A stretch of DNA of 64,000 nucleotides from CBFHMJ01 sp965656875 (GCA_965656875.1 CBFHMJ010000027.1:265066-329065), one strand, 5' to 3'. Positions 18,938-28,657 are shown, numbered from the stretch's first letter. A program made the numbers and translations. Notes: generated by a model from the sequence alone, not told the origin.

Positions 18938-19953
18938 GCACCCCTCCATATTGTGATTGGTTTTTGTGATGATGAGTGGTCATTTCCCGTCAGCAGCTCA
19001 CTATTTAATCGCCACAATTACAATTTAATAGTTTGTTAATAAAGTATATGTTTATTTCGATACTTTGCTAACAGCTCTCAATCGTTGAATGCTGTTTATA
19101 ACAATATTTTTTACGAAAACCGAGCCTTTTTTTCCAAATTGGGATTACTGAAAAATTAAATAAATGATAATTCAGATGGTTATAAATCATGAATCACGCT
19201 CTACCGCCCGTTATTACGGTAAATTCATGTATCACGCAATATATTGACAAATTAGTTTTCGTTTTAAAATATTAAATCTATAAAATTAAAAGTTATAAGC
19301 AATCAATCGGATACGAGCAGCTATACCGATAACAGAGAATTCCTGGTCAAAACTTAGTACTCAATCATATTGTTAACATTTCGTTACTAACTTTTAGTTA
19401 TAACAGATTGATTTTGCCTTCCTTATTGACACTAACACTATCTTTACATAGCATGCACGCCACCGGATTTGATACAGTTTTTGACCGTTACTTCTCACTC
19501 AGGTTAACGGTTAATGAACACAGCTAAAATTTGTTTCAGTTAAAAATCTAACTGAAAGTGACGTCGTAATCACAGTTGAATGATGGTACACGTCAACACA
19601 TAATCAGCCTCCCTATTTTGATTCAAACAACACGAACAGTGTTTTTTAATCAAAATTCAGTTGGCAAACCATGCGAATTTCATCAGCTGGCTTTTTAATC
19701 TGTACCGTAGTAGATCCGCAATTTATGTTCCAATCACAATAATTTACGTTGAAATTAATGACCGACTGGTGTTTGTTTTTGTTGTCAACATCCTTTACTG
19801 GAATACATGGATTGTACCCATTACTTAGCCTGACGCTTAAGTAATTCAGTGTTTCAGGATTCTGCAATAGCCACACTCCACTCTGACGTTAATTGATCAC
19901 ATGCTTTTTCTTACGTGGTATTGAATGACCGATTCATTCAACTGGAGTACTAA
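18938..19953. other. 1-kb AT-rich divergent region
   Basis: Separates the hybrid kinase (minus) from the PagL-like gene (plus) and must carry both promoters. It is strongly AT-rich at 19020-19300. One weak minus-strand open frame is listed separately. No RNA gene, repeat array or mobile-element end was recognised. Confidence 0.4.
19646..19876 (-). CDS. Possible small hypothetical protein, weakly supported
   Basis: A 76-residue frame starting at GTG 19876, directly after an in-frame stop 12 bases upstream, with GGA only a couple of bases before the start. The translation (MWLLQNPETLNYLSVRLSNG.. ending VCQLNFD) has protein-like composition, three cysteines and no low complexity, but no recognised motif, signal or membrane segment. 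It could be a real orphan gene, the 3' remnant of a decayed secreted protein, or chance. It lies alone in the 1-kb gap. Confidence 0.25.
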   Translation of the reverse strand: MWLLQNPETLNYLSVRLSNGYNPCIPVKDVDNKNKHQSVINFNVNYCDWNINCGSTTVQIKKPADEIRMVCQLNFD

Positions 19954-20481
19954 ATGCGAAAACTGGCAACACTATTAGCATTAACTGCATTATTTACGGG
20001 CAGCGCGCATGCCCAATATGTTTCTGTAGACTATCTGGATGGCGATGATGGCGTCGATGGTTACAGATTCGCTTACTCTCCCTGGGAAACAACGTTTTCA
20101 GACCTTCCGATCGTTGGCGATGTTGATATGGCACTGGAATTCAGTGCAGCGGTATGGAACTACGATGAAGGATCTGCAGATGAGAGTGCATTCGTTCTGG
20201 CTGCTACACCCGTTTTCACCAAAACAATTGGTGTCATTGGCAAACATCCAGTCTATCTGGAAGCAGCTATTGGTATTTCCGTGATGGATACCATCCATTT
20301 TGCTGATAAAGATTTATCCTCTCACTATCAATTTGAAGATCGTTTTGGCATTGGAATGAAATTCGGTCAACGTTTAAATCATCGTGTTGCATTGCGCTAT
20401 TTCCACTATTCTAATGCGGGCTTTGATCAGCCTAACCCAGGAATGGACTTCTTTAATCTAAGTTATAATTATTCTTTTTAA
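19954..20481 (+). CDS. pagL: PagL-like outer-membrane lipid A 3-O-deacylase
   Basis: The 175-residue product has a signal peptide (cleavage after AHA, residue 20) and an eight-strand beta-barrel pattern ending in SYNYSF with a terminal Phe. PagL removes the 3-O acyl chain of lipid A in the outer membrane. The catalytic neighbourhood is RYFHYSNAGFDQPNPGMDFF: His151 and Ser153 match H126 and S128 of Pseudomonas PagL. The third member, Glu140 there, aligns by spacing (Ser+12) with Asp165 here, a conservative change. The length and the HYSNAG motif make the family assignment good; activity with Asp is uncertain. GGAG lies 8 bases before the ATG. It is monocistronic with a hairpin downstream. Confidence 0.87.
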   Translation: MRKLATLLALTALFTGSAHAQYVSVDYLDGDDGVDGYRFAYSPWETTFSDLPIVGDVDMALEFSAAVWNYDEGSADESAFVLAATPVFTKTIGVIGKHPVYLEAAIGISVMDTIHFADKDLSSHYQFEDRFGIGMKFGQRLNHRVALRYFHYSNAGFDQPNPGMDFFNLSYNYSF

Positions 20482-20868
20482 TATAACGATAAAAAATTAA
20501 CGGTTAAGGAGTTCTTTTTTCAGGACTCCTTAATTGTTGACATAAAACCTTCATATTCCTTAATTTCTTCCATAAATCTTGCCAATAAACTTAACCCTGT
20601 AGTTTAGCGAGCCTGACCAAAAACAATCGGCTGACCATCATTTTACCTATTTACTTTTATTGCTAATTCATTATTACTGTACCTCGTCCTATATTGGGGC
20701 CTTACATCCCTGTATACACCGTTAATTTGGTGTCGATATTAGGATCAATTATTTCAAACAACAGGAAAGCAGGACGTCAAATGACATTCCCGGATAACAA
20801 TCATGGCAATGTCGAGCATCGGAGCGCATAAGGGAACTTTAAATAACAACAAAAAGAAAGGTAATCTT
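20482..20868. other. Intergenic region between pagL and the DUF3103 gene
   Basis: Begins with a hairpin, TTAAGGAGT (20504-20512) pairing with ACTCCTTAA (20525-20533), the probable end of the pagL transcript although the T run after it is poor. The rest should hold the promoter and leader of the next gene. The next frame is open back to 20803, but that part is not signal-peptide-like. Confidence 0.5.
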
Positions 20869-22002
20869 ATGAAAACAATAATTAAATCAGTCGCATTAAC
20901 CAGCTTGTTGGCTGCCGGAACAGTCACAGCCAGTGATAGTACCAGCCTGACTTCAGCTCAACTTTCACCTGCTCAACCGCTACATATCGCCGATCTAAAA
21001 CGTGAAGCAGCTAGTTATATCTCGAACCATGCAGATATTTTTACCGCATCAGTTACCGCTGAACTGTCTGTAAATAATCTGGCAGTGCAACTGGACCAGT
21101 TAAGCACTAACAAGCAATTGCAACGTCATATCGACACGTTAAATGTTATCGATGATCGTATGATTGCCCATAAAGGCATTGGTCGTTACGAACAGGATAT
21201 CCTTGAAATTCGCCTGGCAGACGAATCAATGTTGCCAGCCGTTAAGCGTGGTCAATCAGCGTTGTTTGCCTGGGAACCGGCTGGCGATGAAAGTACCTGG
21301 ACACACATCGAAGCTTTTGATGCATCTGGCAGTATTCACTATCTGTCAACCGAAGAACTGCCACAACAGCCTGTCTTTGTTATCGATATTAATCAATCTA
21401 AATCGATTGCGGCTGGTGTAAAGGTAATGCAGTCAGTGCTTGCAAAGAAAGGCATGACACAAGCTGTACCACAAGATCGTATTGAATCATCGATTGCAGT
21501 AACAACTCTGGATAAAATTCGCCTGAATGATGACCAGGAACCCTGGATCTCCGGTAAAGCAGAAATTTATGGCGTTGTAACCGGCATTGATCCATCACGC
21601 GATGAACCGCACCTTGATATCGTAGATATGCCATACCTGGATCATGACGAAAAAACGTATTACCCGGGTCAGGTCGTTATCTACTGGGATCGCTACCGCT
21701 ACCAGGCTGCTGATCTACTGCTAATGGAGCACGATGACAACACGAACTATCAAACTATCATCACTGGATTGCTTGATATTGCAACTCAGGCGCTGAATAC
21801 CTTCGGACAACCTGAGTTTGCTGCGATCACCTACATCACAAGCCAGATCATTAGCCTGTTTCCGGGTAGCTGGTTCACTAATGATGATGACTATGTAGAT
21901 GTGTTCTACACGTTACGTAAAGGCTATAGCTACACCAACAAAAATGGTGCCAGTGCCAATGCTAAAGCTGACTTCCGTCCACTTACTATTCAGTCAAACT
22001 AA
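20869..22002 (+). CDS. Exported DUF3103 family protein
   Basis: The start is set at ATG 20869 (377 residues). AAAGG precedes it, and the protein then begins with a clean signal peptide (MKTIIKSVALTSLLAAGT.., cleaved near TASDS). The longer frame from 20803 would bury that signal. The mature protein is acidic, with LSVNNLAVQLDQL, YEQDILEIRLADESMLP and a C-terminal part rich in Asp and Tyr (YYPGQVVIYWDRYRYQ). I recognise it as DUF3103, a family of secreted or periplasmic proteins in Vibrio and Alteromonadales with no known function. It lies between pagL and an Oar-like receptor on the same strand but is bounded by terminators, so it is probably a separate transcript. Confidence 0.75.
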   Translation: MKTIIKSVALTSLLAAGTVTASDSTSLTSAQLSPAQPLHIADLKREAASYISNHADIFTASVTAELSVNNLAVQLDQLSTNKQLQRHIDTLNVIDDRMIAHKGIGRYEQDILEIRLADESMLPAVKRGQSALFAWEPAGDESTWTHIEAFDASGSIHYLSTEELPQQPVFVIDINQSKSIAAGVKVMQSVLAKKGMTQAVPQDRIESSIAVTTLDKIRLNDDQEPWISGKAEIYGVVTGIDPSRDEPHLDIVDMPYLDHDEKTYYPGQVVIYWDRYRYQAADLLLMEHDDNTNYQTIITGLLDIATQALNTFGQPEFAAITYITSQIISLFPGSWFTNDDDYVDVFYTLRKGYSYTNKNGASANAKADFRPLTIQSN

Positions 22003-22365
22003 TCGTTGCAGTAAGTAGGTCCAAAACCGTTATTACTGGTGTAGATACGCACCATTCTTTCCATTTTAAGCAGGGCTGATGCCCTGCTTTTCCCACATTA
22101 AAACACCCCACTCATCTTTCTCTGTACAGAATTTTCATACCAGATAAGTTAATAAAATCGAGCGACTTTATTTATTTAGATTGAACAACGTTCTCATTAA
22201 AGGTAATCTTACGCGATTTTTTGCCGAAGAATGGGACGAGAATAATAACTTCTCGTTTGCTTGTTTCTTTTCAAGAAATCATATCCCCGCCATGTCATTG
22301 TCAATCTGGCAAGTATGGCGCTAACAATAATCAAAACAGATAATTACAGGGGAGAGATTTAGATT
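22003..22365. other. Intergenic region upstream of the second Oar-like receptor
   Basis: Contains the DUF3103 terminator at 22068-22091 and then the leader of the receptor. TTGTCA at 22298 with TAACAA at 22322 (18-base spacer) is a weak promoter candidate. An inverted repeat ACGAGA..TCTCGT near 22230-22255 could be a regulatory hairpin. Confidence 0.35.
22068..22091 (+). terminator. Terminator of the DUF3103 gene
   Basis: AAGCAGGGC / GCCCTGCTT with loop TGAT, followed by TT, 66 bases after the stop codon. A short but stable intrinsic terminator. Confidence 0.85.
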
Positions 22366-25300
22366 ATGCGTGCATCGAAAATTGCATTGCTTGTCGCCGC
22401 AGCGCTGTATAGTGGTACTCAGGCTTATGCTTCTGATACATCATCATCCATTCGAGGAAAAGTGGTTGATACCAGCGGCAATCCAAAAGCGAATGTCGTT
22501 GTAGAAGTCATTTACGAACCCACCAATAGCATCAAGCGGCTAACCACTAATGAGAACGGTTCCTTCCAGGCCAGAGGTCTACAAGTTGGTGGTCCGTATA
22601 CAATTAAGCTTCAGGACGGTTCAAAGTTACGGGCAGAAACGATTGACGACTTGTTTCTGCAATTGTCGAAAACCTCCAGTGTGAATCTGGTTGTACAACC
22701 AGATAATGTTGAACGCATTGAGGTCAGAGGATCAGTCATGATGGCTGGCGCTTATAAAACCGGTAGCGCCAGCGAATTCTCCAGCGATGACATCAACAAT
22801 ACCGCATCCATCAGTCGTGATATAAAAAGCGTGCTACAACGCGATTCTAAAATCATGGTTGATAACACCGTTGATGGCGGCCCTGCTCTGTCTATCGCGG
22901 GTTCAAATATCCGTTACAACAGCCTGACCGTTGATGGCGTAAGACAAAACGATGACTTTGGCCTTAACAAATCAGGTTATCCGGGCCGACGCACACCAAT
23001 CTCTCTGGATGCGATTGAGCAAATCTCTGTCAATATCTCCCCTTATGATGTCACCTTCGGTAATTTCCAGGGCGGTAACATCAACGTCGTCACCAAATCA
23101 GGTTCTAACGAATTTCACGGCTCTGCTTTTTACACACGTTCAGATGATGATCTGGTAGGCGATGAAAGCAAAGGCGAAGATATCGATATTGGTGACTTCA
23201 AAGAAGACACCTACGGCGCGACATTTGGTGGCCCCATTATTCAGGACAAATTGTTCTTCTTTGCGTCATGGGAAAAATTCGAGTCATCAGCCCCCTATCC
23301 GTTTAGTCTGGGCAATGGTGATGGCACATCATCACCGAATGAAATCGATAAGGTCAGCGTGGCTGATTTTGAGCGGATAACACAGATAGCACAGGATGTG
23401 TACAATTTCGATCCGATGGGCTTTGACAGCAGCGATGATATTGAAGACGAGAAAAAGCTTTTAAAACTGGACTGGTACATCAATGATGACCATCGTGCTC
23501 AACTTACCTGGCAGGATAACGAAGGTAATACCATTCGTGATTTTTACACGAATCCAGCGGTAAATCGGGCAGCCAGTTTATCAAATCGATACAACATGTC
23601 CGAAAAACTTGAAGTACTCTCCCTTCAGGTTTTCTCCTACTGGACTGATGAACTTTCAACCGAACTGAAAATCGGTAAAAAAGAAGTTACTACGCGCCAG
23701 AACCCGTTATCCAATGGCTTCGCACAAATGGAAGTAACGACCTCTAACGGTGGTACGCTTTACTTAGGTCCTGATGTCTTTCGTCATGCCAATACGCTGG
23801 ATAATGATTTAACTAATATAAAGTTCAAAGCCGATTATGCGTTAGATGACCACACCATTACATTTGGCTATGAATATGAAGAACTGGAAATTGTTAATAT
23901 GTTCGTCCCCTGGTCTCAGGGTAACGCCATCTACTTCTCCATTGATAACTTCGAAAATCAGACGCCTGATTTATTTATCTACTCAAACTCTTTCAACGGA
24001 ACTCCTCAGGACGCCGCAGCTGATTTCGCCTTAGAAACCGATACCATTTACATTCAGGATGAATGGATTGTTACCGACGATCTGACCTTGACGTTTGGTA
24101 TGCGATATACCGAATACACCAATGATGACGACATCGTACTTAACGAAAATTTCGTTGAACGTCACGGTTTTGCAAATACTGAAAACTTTGATGGTCTGGA
24201 CTTGTTTGAGCCACGCTTTGGCTTTAACTATACCTACAGCGATAACACGATCATCCGTGGTGGCTTTGGCTTATTTGGCGGTGGTACACCGAGCGTCTGG
24301 TTAGCAAACTCATACAGTAACGATGGTATTCGTAAACCGTTCTTCGTGATCGACAATGCAGATAATGCCGCTGGTCTGAACGGGTTTGATGGACGTAATA
24401 TTCCTACCAGCGTCACTGATTTACTGGGTCCGGCTAATGCTGAAACCAATTCCATATCACCTGACTTTGAGATCCCAAGTACCTGGAAAGCAAATCTGGC
24501 TATCGAACATCGTACAGACATTCCTTACCTGGGTGAAAACTGGTATCTAACGGCTGAAGCCATTTTCTCTGAAGTCAAAGACGCACCGATTTACCGTGAA
24601 TTGAGCCACGAAGTTGTTGGAAACGCACCAGATGGACGTCCCATTTTTAATTCGATGGGTACTTACGATTTGATGCTGGATTCAACCGGTAAAGGTGAGA
24701 GTGAAGTTTACAGTTTCAGTGCAGCTAAAAAATGGCAAACCGAGTACGGTAATTTTGACCTCGATGTCGGTTATACCTATCAGGATGTAAAAGAGGTGAA
24801 TCCTGGTAACGCTTTTATTGCCTGGGAAGGCTATGCACAGCCAGCAAACAGTAACTTTGAAGAAGAACGTCTCTATAACTCTGAATATGAAGTTCCTCAC
24901 CGTATCACTGCCAATTTAACCTGGGACATGAAAATATTCGGCGATAATAAGACCACTGTTGCTCTAGCCTTCACGGCTCGTAGTGGCCGTCATTTCAGCT
25001 ATACCATGGCTGCTGACGGTCAGTTTGGTGGCCACTTCCTGTTCTGGGATGAATACGATTCACAACTACTATATGTACCGACGGGCATTGACGATCCACT
25101 GGTTAACTATAGTAGTCCTGAGTTTGCACAAGCATTCAATGACTTCATCGACAATGAATCCTGTTTATCTGGCAGTCGTGGACAAATCGCTGCCCGTCAT
25201 GCTTGTGAAAGTAAATGGACCAGCCGACTGGACTTACACCTGGCACAGGAAATTCGTTTTGGCGAGTCACAACTTATCGAAGTTTACTTCGATGTTGAAA

Positions 25301-25509
25301 ACTTCACGAACATGCTGAACGATGACTGGGGTCGCGCAGAGCAATATCCATATTGGTATGTCGCACCGGTTGTTAATGCAGAAATCGTCAATGGACAATA
25401 TCTGTATTCAGGCACAGGCAATGATGGTGAGTTCTCATTACCTGCGAAGGAAGTGTCTCGTGTACCATCTGTCTGGAAAGCACAACTGGGCATTCGTTAT
25501 AAGTTCTAA
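22366..25509 (+). CDS. Second Oar-like TonB-dependent receptor with carboxypeptidase-regulatory-like domain
   Basis: Outer-membrane receptor of 1,047 residues, paralogous to the one at 9205-12384. Signal peptide (cleavage near AYA-SD, residue ~24), then a regulatory-like domain starting SSSIRGKVVD and ending GLQVGGPYTIKL, a TonB-box-like VERIEVRGS, and a plug with LTVDGVRQNDDFGLNKSGYP, nearly identical to the paralogue. The barrel contains GPDVFRHANTLDND, mirrored in the paralogue, and ends LGIRYKF. The two differ clearly in the extracellular-loop regions, suggesting different ligands. A GGGGAGAG ribosome-binding site precedes the ATG. A terminator follows at 25563. The substrate is unknown and no inner-membrane transporter is adjacent. 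Confidence 0.93.
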   Translation: MRASKIALLVAAALYSGTQAYASDTSSSIRGKVVDTSGNPKANVVVEVIYEPTNSIKRLTTNENGSFQARGLQVGGPYTIKLQDGSKLRAETIDDLFLQLSKTSSVNLVVQPDNVERIEVRGSVMMAGAYKTGSASEFSSDDINNTASISRDIKSVLQRDSKIMVDNTVDGGPALSIAGSNIRYNSLTVDGVRQNDDFGLNKSGYPGRRTPISLDAIEQISVNISPYDVTFGNFQGGNINVVTKSGSNEFHGSAFYTRSDDDLVGDESKGEDIDIGDFKEDTYGATFGGPIIQDKLFFFASWEKFESSAPYPFSLGNGDGTSSPNEIDKVSVADFERITQIAQDVYNFDPMGFDSSDDIEDEKKLLKLDWYINDDHRAQLTWQDNEGNTIRDFYTNPAVNRAASLSNRYNMSEKLEVLSLQVFSYWTDELSTELKIGKKEVTTRQNPLSNGFAQMEVTTSNGGTLYLGPDVFRHANTLDNDLTNIKFKADYALDDHTITFGYEYEELEIVNMFVPWSQGNAIYFSIDNFENQTPDLFIYSNSFNGTPQDAAADFALETDTIYIQDEWIVTDDLTLTFGMRYTEYTNDDDIVLNENFVERHGFANTENFDGLDLFEPRFGFNYTYSDNTIIRGGFGLFGGGTPSVWLANSYSNDGIRKPFFVIDNADNAAGLNGFDGRNIPTSVTDLLGPANAETNSISPDFEIPSTWKANLAIEHRTDIPYLGENWYLTAEAIFSEVKDAPIYRELSHEVVGNAPDGRPIFNSMGTYDLMLDSTGKGESEVYSFSAAKKWQTEYGNFDLDVGYTYQDVKEVNPGNAFIAWEGYAQPANSNFEEERLYNSEYEVPHRITANLTWDMKIFGDNKTTVALAFTARSGRHFSYTMAADGQFGGHFLFWDEYDSQLLYVPTGIDDPLVNYSSPEFAQAFNDFIDNESCLSGSRGQIAARHACESKWTSRLDLHLAQEIRFGESQLIEVYFDVENFTNMLNDDWGRAEQYPYWYVAPVVNAEIVNGQYLYSGTGNDGEFSLPAKEVSRVPSVWKAQLGIRYKF

Positions 25510-25562
25510 GTAGCAATTGACGCCACTAACTTGATAACGACACGTTCTATAAAGCAATAACT

Positions 25563-25598
25563 AAGAAGCCAGCAAATTTCTGCTGGTTTCTTGTTTTT
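25563..25598 (+). terminator. Terminator of the second Oar-like receptor
   Basis: A 12-bp stem (25563-25574 with 25581-25592, one G-T pair) around the loop AATTTC, followed by TTGTTTTTCT. A classic intrinsic terminator 54 bases after the stop. Confidence 0.9.
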
Positions 25599-25796
25599 CT
25601 CCCACGATTATTACCAAAAATTCCCAGCTGAGAATTTGCACTATCCCACTCCTGTTACCATACTTAATTCGTCTCTAAGCCATTTTAGTAACAACCCTGT
25701 ACACATCAGGCACCTGGGCGTAACAGACAACTGTACTTAGTGGACGCAAAAGGAACGTCCATTCGCCAAAACCATAACTCTGACCAAAGGATTTAT

Positions 25797-28385
25797 ATGC
25801 TGAAAGAAGGACTCAGACAGTTAAAGCTATCTTCCTTATACTCGCATCAATACATAGCTTTCTTTTTGCTCGCCTGTTTAACGATGGCTATTGCCGCAAC
25901 GCTTGCCAAACATGAATTTGATGTTGAAGACACATCTGACAAATTTCTAAGTGAAATAAAGGTTTATCACGAACCGCCAAATTCACAGCAAACAGCAGAA
26001 TTCCTAAAGAACAATACGTCATTGTTTAAAGAATCCATCGCCAGTTCCTGGCATCGTACCGATCAAACCGAAACCTGGTGGTATTTGATCGACCTTGCCG
26101 AGTTACAACGGTGGAATCACTACCATATTATGGTTGATAAACAATGGGTTGAGAAAATGAGCCTGTATGTGGTTCATGATGGTCAAATCACCGAACGTAA
26201 TACGCTAAGCGCTTCAAATCATGATGCTACAACGCCATTCCTGAACTGTATTACATTGACGTTTACCAATAAGAACCAGGATGTCTCTCAACTACTGGTG
26301 AAAATCGATAGTACGACGACTCATGCGCCACCCGTTACGATACAAACCGAGCAAGCATTCAACGCTTCCGTATTGCAGGCCTATACACTTTGGGGAGGAC
26401 TCGTCGCGGTCTTAATTCTGGTTGCGCTGTTTTCAACCCTGGTCCATCTGGAAAAGCCAAAACATGGCAAATATCTGATATTTGCCTTACATATCTTCTG
26501 CATTTTGCTGGCAGTCCTCTCTCACACAGGCATTGCCAGCTTGCTTCTGTCTACTATTGTCAGCAATCTAATAAATGACAACATTCTCTTCATCAATGCC
26601 GCAATTATCCTGAGCGGGATCTGGATGATAAAAACGTACTTTGTTAATCGACAAATTAATTCGCAAGGCGAAATCAGCTTGATCGGCGCCATTTTTTTAC
26701 TGAGTGCAGCTGTTATTAATACGAATCTGGGAATTGAATTAGGCGGCATTGTCTGGCTAAGTTTGTATGGTATATCTGCTGTCTGGTCTGCATGGCTGAT
26801 TATGACTACGCCAACACGGATATCAATCTTCTGGCGTTTCATGACCTTTTTGGTTGTCGCCCCAGTCTACAGCTCTCTGGTTGTCCCTATTGCCATTGAA
26901 GAGAACATTATTCCCTACAATACCCTGATAGCCGATATCCCACTGGTTGCAGCCACAGGTGGTGTTTTACTCATGGCTTTGCTGATCACTAAGCGTGAAT
27001 TTGCTTTGCAAAACCAGCAAGTCTTCTCCGTCACTCATGATACGGAAACCCGGCTCCCCGGAGTTGGTCTGCTGGCACTGCAACTGAACGAACTGATTAA
27101 TGAACGCCAACCCTTTACGTTAATTTTATTTGAACCAGATCACCTACATAAAATCAAACAGAGTTTCTCCATGAGTGCGTACACGGATTTAATGCACACA
27201 TTATGTGGACATATTTCAGATGGACTGGTGGATATCACAGGCTTGCATTCGTTTGAAGTTGAGAACAACAAGCCTATTAAAGTCGCTCGGGCATCCTCCG
27301 ATATTTTTGCAGCCATACTAGTAGATGAACATCGAGAAGAAGAGCTTATTTATGTCGTTCTGACCATTCAGGAATTACTGAGTCAACCGATTCCGGTTGA
27401 GAACTACCGCTTTACCACCAGCTGTGCCGCAGGTGCTATCAGCTATCCGGAAAATCAGCTTAAAGGGCATGAATTACTAGCAAAAGCCAAACACAGTTTG
27501 ATGATGGCAAAAGACAAGCCTAATCAGTGGTTGTTATACCAACCCAGCGACGAACACAACTTTAAAGAGCAACTGGAACTGGCCGCCGATCTACAACAAG
27601 CCATTGAAAACGATGAGATAGAAGTCTGGCACCAACCGCTGATAAACCTCAAAACAGAAGAAGTCTTTGCCAGTGAAGCACTGGTCCGCTGGAAACATCG
27701 TAGTCGTGGGATCATTTCTCCGGCTGAATTTATTCCTCTCGCTGAAACAACCGGGTTGATCAACCAGTTAACCGAACAGGTAATCAGTAAGTCACTTGAG
27801 CAACTGGCAATGATCCAGCAATGGGGATTCTCACAAACAATCTCTATCAACATCAGCGCAAAAGATCTAACGCATCGTAGCTTGATCCCTCATATTATTA
27901 CCGTGGCATCAGAACATGATGTTTCACTGTCGAATGTCATTATTGAATTAACAGAATCAGCGATGGTTGATGATTCCGTTCGTGCTTTACGGTTATTGAA
28001 TGATTTGAAAGAGATCGATGTAAAAGTCGCGATAGATGATTACGGAACGGGTTATTCATCACTGGAATATTTGTGCAAACTTCCCTTTCATGAATTAAAA
28101 ATCGACAAGAGTTTCGTCACTGAAATAGTTGAAGCCAAACGCAACCGAACAATTACCCGTGCCACAATCGAAATGGCAAAGCATCTGGGGGCAATTGTCG
28201 TTGCAGAAGGAATAGAAACAAAAGAAATTGAAGAACTGCTGCTGGACTACGGATGCGACTATGGACAGGGTTATTTTTATTCACGTCCACTACCTGTTGA
28301 CCAGTATATTGACTGGTTAATAAACAATAGAAGCTGGCAACAAAATAAAAAGCAAAATCAACAGCTAAAACACATTGCAAAATAA
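25797..28385 (+). CDS. 7TM sensor protein with degenerate GGDEF and intact EAL domains
   Basis: Inner-membrane c-di-GMP phosphodiesterase candidate of ~862 residues. The ATG at 25797 is preferred (AAAGGA upstream) over GTG at 25740. A first helix (YIAFFLLACLTMAIAATLA) precedes a ~150-residue periplasmic region resembling a 7TMR-DISM extracellular domain, then about seven helices, a GGDEF-like domain and a C-terminal EAL domain. The GGDEF signature is replaced by ASSDIF, so no cyclase activity is expected. The EAL domain keeps SEALVRW, NISAKDL, ELTES, DDYGTGYSSL, KIDKSFV and VAEGIE, the catalytic and metal-binding set, so hydrolysis of c-di-GMP is likely. A tRNA gene follows. It stands alone, upstream of no partner gene. 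Confidence 0.93.
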   Translation: MLKEGLRQLKLSSLYSHQYIAFFLLACLTMAIAATLAKHEFDVEDTSDKFLSEIKVYHEPPNSQQTAEFLKNNTSLFKESIASSWHRTDQTETWWYLIDLAELQRWNHYHIMVDKQWVEKMSLYVVHDGQITERNTLSASNHDATTPFLNCITLTFTNKNQDVSQLLVKIDSTTTHAPPVTIQTEQAFNASVLQAYTLWGGLVAVLILVALFSTLVHLEKPKHGKYLIFALHIFCILLAVLSHTGIASLLLSTIVSNLINDNILFINAAIILSGIWMIKTYFVNRQINSQGEISLIGAIFLLSAAVINTNLGIELGGIVWLSLYGISAVWSAWLIMTTPTRISIFWRFMTFLVVAPVYSSLVVPIAIEENIIPYNTLIADIPLVAATGGVLLMALLITKREFALQNQQVFSVTHDTETRLPGVGLLALQLNELINERQPFTLILFEPDHLHKIKQSFSMSAYTDLMHTLCGHISDGLVDITGLHSFEVENNKPIKVARASSDIFAAILVDEHREEELIYVVLTIQELLSQPIPVENYRFTTSCAAGAISYPENQLKGHELLAKAKHSLMMAKDKPNQWLLYQPSDEHNFKEQLELAADLQQAIENDEIEVWHQPLINLKTEEVFASEALVRWKHRSRGIISPAEFIPLAETTGLINQLTEQVISKSLEQLAMIQQWGFSQTISINISAKDLTHRSLIPHIITVASEHDVSLSNVIIELTESAMVDDSVRALRLLNDLKEIDVKVAIDDYGTGYSSLEYLCKLPFHELKIDKSFVTEIVEAKRNRTITRATIEMAKHLGAIVVAEGIETKEIEELLLDYGCDYGQGYFYSRPLPVDQYIDWLINNRSWQQNKKQNQQLKHIAK

Positions 28386-28415
28386 AATTACTCGGCTAAT
28401 ATAAGCCCCCTCGGT

Positions 28416-28492
28416 CGGCTAGTAGCGCAGCTTGGTAGCGCACTGTCATGGGGTGTCAGGGGTCGCTGGTTCGAATCCAGTCTAGCCGACCA
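28416..28492 (+). tRNA. tRNA-Pro (anticodon GGG)
   Basis: A 77-base cloverleaf. Acceptor CGGCTAG pairs with CTAGCCG, then discriminator A and encoded CCA. D-arm GCGC..GCGC. Anticodon loop ATGGGGT gives GGG. T-arm GCTGG-TTCGAAT-CCAGT. The U-U mismatch in the anticodon stem also occurs in E. coli tRNA-Pro(GGG). No integrase or direct repeat of the 3' end is seen nearby. Confidence 0.97.
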
Positions 28493-28578
28493 TTAAAATT
28501 CTTCCCTGCTTAAACTTCTGTTCTTCTCCTGATTCTTTTCTCATTTTTTATTGTCTCTATCTGTTGCGTCTTATAAAC

Positions 28579-28606
28579 AAAAAAACCAGATACAAACTGC
28601 ATCTGG
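28579..28606 (-). terminator. Terminator of the apbC-dcd unit
   Basis: CCAGAT (28586-28591) pairs with ATCTGG (28601-28606); the minus-strand RNA then ends in U7. It lies ~50 bases past the dcd stop. The plus side (CTTTATATTT) may also stop transcripts from the tRNA gene. Confidence 0.8.
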
Positions 28607-28657
28607 CTTTATATTTATCCTTCTGTACTAAAGAAAGATGTTTATTGAGAATACTTT

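Noticed and set aside
28416..28492. tRNA-Pro as an integration site for a mobile element
   Set aside because: No integrase, no duplicated tRNA 3' end, and only housekeeping genes on the right side.
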